A DNA stretch of 17,823 nt. It comes from Spirochaetota bacterium (GTDB taxonomy: Bacteria > Spirochaetota > Spirochaetia > DSM-27196 > PWMO01). A program made the translations under genes and the position numbers. The notes under the pieces are model-generated. The model ran no database searches, was not told where the DNA came from, and worked only from the letters and a program-made list of their open reading frames with translations. The stretch spans positions 1 to 17,823 of the forward strand of contig JAAAOH010000317.1 in NCBI GenBank assembly GCA_009908925.1, written 5' to 3'. Each line of letters starts with the position of its first letter. The stretch's first letter is position 1. Below, in pieces: positions 14,779 through 17,823 of this stretch.

Positions 14779-15573
14779 CTATTTGAAGAAGATCATCACC
14801 TTCGGGTCAATGACGCGGAAGCTGAATGACTCGGTGAAAAAGAGCTTCACCGAATCGCTCGTGTGCGAGTCGTAACCGATCGACAGATCCTGCCCGAGCA
14901 CGAGCTCGAGATCGCCACCGCGCACCGACACCAGCATCGACTGATCGATGAAGGGACTGAAGATCACGGGACCGTTGAGGATGTATTCGACGTGGTGCTT
15001 CAGCGGGCGGCCGTTGACGGCGCTGAGGAGATGGTTCCACACCGGCTCGGTGACGATCAGCGCATAGGGGCCCTCGATCATCGACTTGCGCAGCTGGGTG
15101 ACCGCCGAAGCGACCCCGGGAATCATGTTGGTCATGTCCTTCCCGAACTGCACCTCCTCATGCTTGCTCGCGTCCTTAAGGGCGGGGATGCCGGTTTCGG
15201 CGAGGCCCTTGTAGACAGCCTCCTCCTCGAACCGAGCCGCCTCCCATGCCGCCGTCTCGAGCGGCTCGAGGTCGATGTCCCGGGCACCACGCGAGATGTT
15301 GTCAAGCTCCCACAGGCTCAACTCGAAGGGTACACGCACTTCGAGCATCGGAAGCGTGCGCGTAACGCCGTAGCGGGCGCCTGACGCCGGCTGCGAGCCC
15401 GGCATCTCGAGCCGTCCGGTCGGAACGGCGGAGTATTCGATACCCCGCGGGCCGACCACGTCGGCAAATCGGCGCACCGAAAGTGTGGTCTCGAAACACT
15501 GTCGTGCCGTTGAATCTATCTCATCCCATGCCGCCTCGGAGATGGGCGCCATTGAGCGACGAAGTATACTCAC
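14779..15573 (-). CDS. Family 1 encapsulin shell protein (HK97-fold nanocompartment)
   Basis: A 264-residue shell protein of the linocin M18/encapsulin family, which self-assembles into closed icosahedral nanocompartments. The typical N-terminus (SILRRSMAPISEAAWDEID) is followed by LSVRRFADVVGPRGIEY (31-47), LEVRVPFELSLWELDNISRG (77-96), DLEPLETAAW (101-110), the IEGPYALIV strand (166-174) and the C-terminal SFRVIDPKVM. Length fits a T=1, 60-subunit shell. The start is GTG at 15573, chosen because a strong GGGGAGGAG ribosome site lies four bases before it and the family N-terminus begins there. The GTG overlaps the EncFtn stop as TAGTG, so shell and cargo are translationally coupled. The upstream open frame to 15738 is antisense-like read-through of the EncFtn gene and is not used. 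Confidence 0.96.
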   Translation of the reverse strand: MSILRRSMAPISEAAWDEIDSTARQCFETTLSVRRFADVVGPRGIEYSAVPTGRLEMPGSQPASGARYGVTRTLPMLEVRVPFELSLWELDNISRGARDIDLEPLETAAWEAARFEEEAVYKGLAETGIPALKDASKHEEVQFGKDMTNMIPGVASAVTQLRKSMIEGPYALIVTEPVWNHLLSAVNGRPLKHHVEYILNGPVIFSPFIDQSMLVSVRGGDLELVLGQDLSIGYDSHTSDSVKLFFTESFSFRVIDPKVMIFFK

Positions 15574-15938
15574 TACTCTCCTCCCCTGGATTTCAGACTG
15601 CCGATACCGAGGTCGGAGTCCTCGCTGCCGCCACTCTCCCCACCTTCGGCCTCCTCCTCGATCTCGAGAAGATTGCCCTGGGTGAAGAGGTAGGTGCGCA
15701 GCGCATCGTCCCACCCGTCCATATTGCGGCGAAGCCACTCGAGTGTCATGGCCGCGTGTTCCATTTCCTCATCACGGTTGTGTTGGAGTATCTCGCGCAC
15801 GGTGGGGTCGCTCGATGCGGCCATGCGCTGGTTGTACCAGTCGACCGCCTCGACCTCCTCGCGAAGACTGTGAAGCACCCGAACCTGATCCCGGTGCAAC
15901 GCGGATAGCTCCGCAGTAGGTTCATGATAATCGCTCAT
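15573..15938 (-). CDS. Encapsulated ferritin-like protein (EncFtn), encapsulin cargo
   Basis: A 121-residue ferritin-like cargo that oxidises Fe(II) to Fe(III) at a di-iron site formed between subunits and passes it into the encapsulin shell. The two-helix EncFtn pattern is clear: EEVEAVDWYNQR (27-38) and HNRDEEMEHAAMTLEWLRR (53-71). By comparison with the Rhodospirillum rubrum protein (from memory), the site residues E28, W34, Y35, E58 and H61 are all present. After an acidic linker (92-108) comes a cargo-loading peptide DLGIGSLKSR (109-118), which should bind the inner wall of the shell. A good AAGGAG site lies seven bases before the ATG. Its last codons also contain the ribosome site for the encapsulin gene. 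No clear Fur-type operator is visible upstream. Confidence 0.95.
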   Translation of the reverse strand: MSDYHEPTAELSALHRDQVRVLHSLREEVEAVDWYNQRMAASSDPTVREILQHNRDEEMEHAAMTLEWLRRNMDGWDDALRTYLFTQGNLLEIEEEAEGGESGGSEDSDLGIGSLKSRGGE

Positions 15939-15982
15939 CTCGTTCTCCTTTTCGTGCCTTTGTCTTTTGAGCGTACCCGTTC

Positions 15983-15988
15983 AATATA
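15983..15988 (-). promoter_or_regulatory. Candidate -10 element of the EncFtn-encapsulin operon
   Basis: TATATT on the minus strand lies about 45 bases before the EncFtn ATG, which would give a leader of about 38 bases containing the AAGGAG site. No convincing -35 sequence is found 16-18 bases upstream (best TTCCAT), so the promoter may need an activator or another sigma factor. The same AT-rich spot reads TATAAT on the plus strand (15985-15990) but lacks a -35 partner there. Confidence 0.3.
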
Positions 15989-16047
15989 ATCCCGGCGACG
16001 GGCCACATGGAAGGGATAAAGCAGGAACGATTCTTAATTTCGTCGGA

Positions 16048-16074
16048 CCGACGCGGCCCGACGCGGCCCGACGC
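16048..16074. repeat. Tandem 10-bp repeat in the EncFtn/prfB divergent region
   Basis: CCGACGCGGC is present in two full copies (16048-16067) plus seven bases of a third. It partly overlaps a small inverted repeat, CGTCGGACCGACG (16041-16053). The 208-base divergent region 15939-16146 otherwise holds only the promoter candidates and no gene that I can support. Confidence 0.6.
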
Positions 16075-16082
16075 CCGCCCGG

Positions 16083-16111
16083 TGGCAACTCGGCCCGAAA
16101 TTCGCTATATT
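16083..16111 (+). promoter_or_regulatory. Candidate promoter of prfB
   Basis: TATATT (16106-16111) lies 17 bases after TGGCAA (16083-16088, three of six to TTGACA). Transcription would begin near 16118, leaving a leader of about 29 bases with the GGGAGG ribosome site (16135-16140) six bases before the prfB ATG. The -35 is weak, so this is tentative. Confidence 0.35.
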
Positions 16112-16146
16112 GCGGGACGAACCCCACGTACACCGGGAGGCACACT

Positions 16147-17263
16147 ATGCTGCAAGAACTACAGGCTCCTATCGAGGAGCTGAAAGAGAATATCCTCGAC
16201 ACCTGGAGGCGTCTTTGACTCCGACCGAATGACAGAGGAGATCGAGACGCTGGAACAGAAGACCGCGGCACCGGAGTTCTGGAACGACCGCGAAAACGCC
16301 GAGCGGACTATGTCGGAGCTCAAGCGGCTTCGCGACCGATACGAGCCGTGGCGCGACCTCGTTGCCGAGCTCGAGGACCTGGAAGGGCTCTACAGCCTCG
16401 CCGTGGAGGAGGGCGATCCCTCCTTCGAGGCCGACATCCGACGGACACTGACGGACCTTCAACGCCGCTATGAGAAACTGCGCATCCTCGAGCTTCTCGG
16501 CGATGAGCTGGATGCAAACCCGGCCTTCCTTACGATTCACTCGGGGGCCGGCGGCACCGAAGCCTGCGACTGGGTCAGCATGCTGCTGCGGATGTACCAG
16601 CGATGGACGGAGCGGCGTGAGTTCAAGACGCGCATCCTCGACCTCCAGGAGGCCGAGGGCGGCATAAAGTCGGTGACGCTTCAGGTTGACGGCAGCTATG
16701 CCTACGGATATCTCAAGGCGGAGTCCGGAATTCATCGCCTGGTCCGCATCTCGCCCTTCGATTCCGGCGGGCGCCGCCACACATCCTTTGCGTCGGTTTA
16801 CGTCTCGCCCGTCATCGAGGAAGACATAGAGGTCGATGTGAAGCCGGACGACATCCGCGTGGACACTTATCGCGCCAGCGGGGCCGGAGGTCAGCACGTC
16901 AACAAGACCGATTCTGCAGTACGCATCACCCATCTGGAGACCGGTATCGTGGTGCAATGTCAGAATGAGCGCAGCCAGCACAAGAATCGCGCGACCGCGA
17001 TGAAGGTCCTGAAGTCGAGGCTCTACGAGCATTATCGTGCCGAGCAGGAGAAGGAGCAGCAGGAGTCGGCCATGGAGAAGAGAGACATCTCCTGGGGCAA
17101 CCAGATCCGCTCCTACGTGTTCCATCCCTATAACATGGTCAAGGACCACAGAACCAAGAGGGAGGTCGGGAACGTGCAGGCGGTCATGGACGGCGATATC
17201 GACGGGTTCATCGAAGAGTACCTTCGATACATGTGGGCGCAGCGCACGGCAGACGCGACGTAA
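16147..17263 (+). CDS. prfB: Peptide chain release factor 2, made by programmed +1 frameshift
   Basis: RF2 ends translation at UGA and UAA. The gene is split between two frames: codons 1-23 run from ATG 16147 to an in-frame TGA at 16216-16218, and the rest continues in the +1 frame from GAC at 16217. The joined product is 371 residues, close to the 365 of E. coli. The stop-recognition tripeptide SPF is at 202-204, which identifies RF2 rather than RF1. The catalytic GGQ is at 247-249 within GAGGQHVNKTDSAVRITH. Other matches are APEFWNDRENAERTMSEL near the start and SGAGGTEACDW in the middle. Starting at the later ATG (16229) would lose the N-terminal helix. GGGAGG provides a good ribosome site. 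The CheY-like gene follows after three bases. Confidence 0.97.
16205..16219 (+). promoter_or_regulatory. RF2 programmed frameshift signal
   Basis: An internal Shine-Dalgarno-like GGAGG (16205-16209) lies three bases before the slippery CTT (16213-16215), followed by TGA and C. This is the same arrangement as in E. coli prfB. When RF2 is scarce, the ribosome pauses at UGA and the peptidyl-tRNA slips from CUU to UUU, so that GAC is read next; when RF2 is plentiful, translation ends after 23 residues. Confidence 0.95.
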
Positions 17264-17266
17264 CTC

Positions 17267-17641
17267 ATGTCGATCCGCGTTCTGGTCGTCGACGACCTTC
17301 CGATGATGCGCGCAGCGATCCGCAAGGCGCTGTCACACGACGCCTTCCTCATCGTCGGTGAGGCGGAGAACGGCCGCGACGGCGTCCTCGCCTATGCCGA
17401 GAAGCGCCCCGACGTGGTGCTGCTCGACATCGCCATGCCGGTCATGGACGGTATCACCGCCCTCGAGAAACTGCTGGTGGTTGACCCGGGCGCGAAGGTC
17501 GTCATGTGCAGCGCCCTCGGCGAGAAGGAGATGGTGATGCAGGCGCTGCGGCGGGGGGCGCGGGAGTTCGTGGTCAAACCCTTTACCACCGAGCGCCTGG
17601 TATCGGCGGTGTCGAAAGTTGCGCGTTCACATGCCTCGTAA
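17267..17641 (+). CDS. Stand-alone CheY-like response regulator receiver
   Basis: A 124-residue single receiver domain with no output domain. The acidic pocket is D9 and D10, the phospho-acceptor is D54 in VVLLDIAMPVMDG, the switch Ser is S82 (VVMCSALG), and the conserved Lys is K104 in VVKPF. All catalytic positions are present, so phosphorylation is expected. Its sequence (VDDLPMMRAAIRKAL, MQALRRGAREFVVKPF) is close to the CheY/CheB-type receivers used in motility, but no kinase or chemotaxis gene is in view. The ATG follows the prfB stop by three bases without a clear ribosome site, and its last 11 bases overlap the next gene. Confidence 0.9.
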   Translation: MSIRVLVVDDLPMMRAAIRKALSHDAFLIVGEAENGRDGVLAYAEKRPDVVLLDIAMPVMDGITALEKLLVVDPGAKVVMCSALGEKEMVMQALRRGAREFVVKPFTTERLVSAVSKVARSHAS

Positions 17642-17823
17642 ACGATCAGCTACAGCCGGGCGTCTCATGGTGGTCATGTTTGTGATGTGCGCGGGCGTGT
17701 TGCTCCTGGTGGGCGCGGCCACGGCGTCAGCTTCCGGCCGCGCGGAGTCCGCCGTGGAGGTCGAGATCCCTGAGGACGAGCGTGATGAGTATCTCGTCGG
17801 TTTTCAGGTCTTCTCCGGCGGGG
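17631..17823 (+). CDS. Secreted or membrane-anchored protein, N-terminal part only
   Basis: Only 64 codons are visible before the right edge. The ATG at 17631 overlaps the end of the CheY-like gene by 11 bases. Residues 1-37 look like a signal peptide or anchor: basic MPRKRSATAGR, then hydrophobic LMVVMFVMCAGVLLLVGAA, then TASAS. The mature part begins with an acidic stretch (AESAVEVEIPEDERDEY) and continues LVGFQVFSGG. I do not recognise the family. No strong ribosome site is seen, which fits coupling to the upstream gene. Confidence 0.6.
   Translation, partial: MPRKRSATAGRLMVVMFVMCAGVLLLVGAATASASGRAESAVEVEIPEDERDEYLVGFQVFSGG

Noticed and set aside
15574..15738. Upstream extension of encapsulin to 15738
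   Set aside because: It would overlap EncFtn out of frame; the GTG at 15573 has a strong ribosome site and matches the family N-terminus.
16216..16218. In-frame TGA in prfB as a sign of a pseudogene
   Set aside because: The site has the standard RF2 frameshift signal, and the downstream frame is fully conserved including SPF and GGQ.
1..17823. Search for tRNA, rRNA, CRISPR arrays, transposases, attachment sites and riboswitches
   Set aside because: Nothing convincing was seen by eye; short or divergent RNA elements could be missed without covariance-model searches.

Overview
This is a GC-rich bacterial window with tightly packed genes, many with overlapping or touching stop and start codons. 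It contains no rRNA, tRNA, CRISPR array or insertion sequence that I can recognise. Gene content fits a free-living, anaerobic or microaerophilic diderm, most likely a spirochaete: a six-gene Rnf complex in C-D-G-E-A-B order, a divergent GH57 homologue, an Asp23-domain protein and a stand-alone CheY-like receiver. That taxonomic call is an inference; no marker in the window settles it.

Layout. (1) Positions 1-3046, minus strand: an RluC/RluD-type pseudouridine synthase, then a P-loop protein fused to an Asp23/Gls24 domain, then a secreted gluzincin-like protein cut by the left edge. (2) Positions 3103-13327, plus strand: one long run with no intergenic gap over about 21 bases. It holds a YuiD-type (divergent PAP2) membrane protein, a 520-residue unknown membrane protein whose stop overlaps the rnfC start, rnfCDGEAB, a GH57 homologue whose start overlaps rnfB, and a DUF429 protein. 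(3) Positions 13324-14610, minus strand: a secreted FnIII-like/TPR protein whose stop codon overlaps that of the DUF429 gene. (4) Positions 14779-15938, minus strand: a two-gene iron nanocompartment operon, encapsulated ferritin (EncFtn) followed by its family 1 encapsulin shell. (5) Positions 16147-17823, plus strand: prfB (release factor 2) with the classic programmed +1 frameshift, a CheY-like receiver, and the start of a secreted protein cut by the right edge.

How the parts work together. The Rnf complex couples electron flow between reduced ferredoxin and NAD+ to ion transport across the inner membrane; its own flavin transferase (ApbE) is not in the window. EncFtn carries a C-terminal targeting peptide and should be packed inside the encapsulin shell, where it oxidises Fe(II) for storage. 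prfB makes RF2 only when ribosomes shift past an in-frame UGA, so RF2 controls its own synthesis.

The most unusual items are: the GH57 homologue, which has lost the catalytic and substrate-binding residues of all its signature motifs while keeping the fold; the unknown membrane protein coupled to rnfC, a candidate Rnf accessory factor; the P-loop/Asp23 fusion; and the secreted gluzincin relative with a broken zinc motif.
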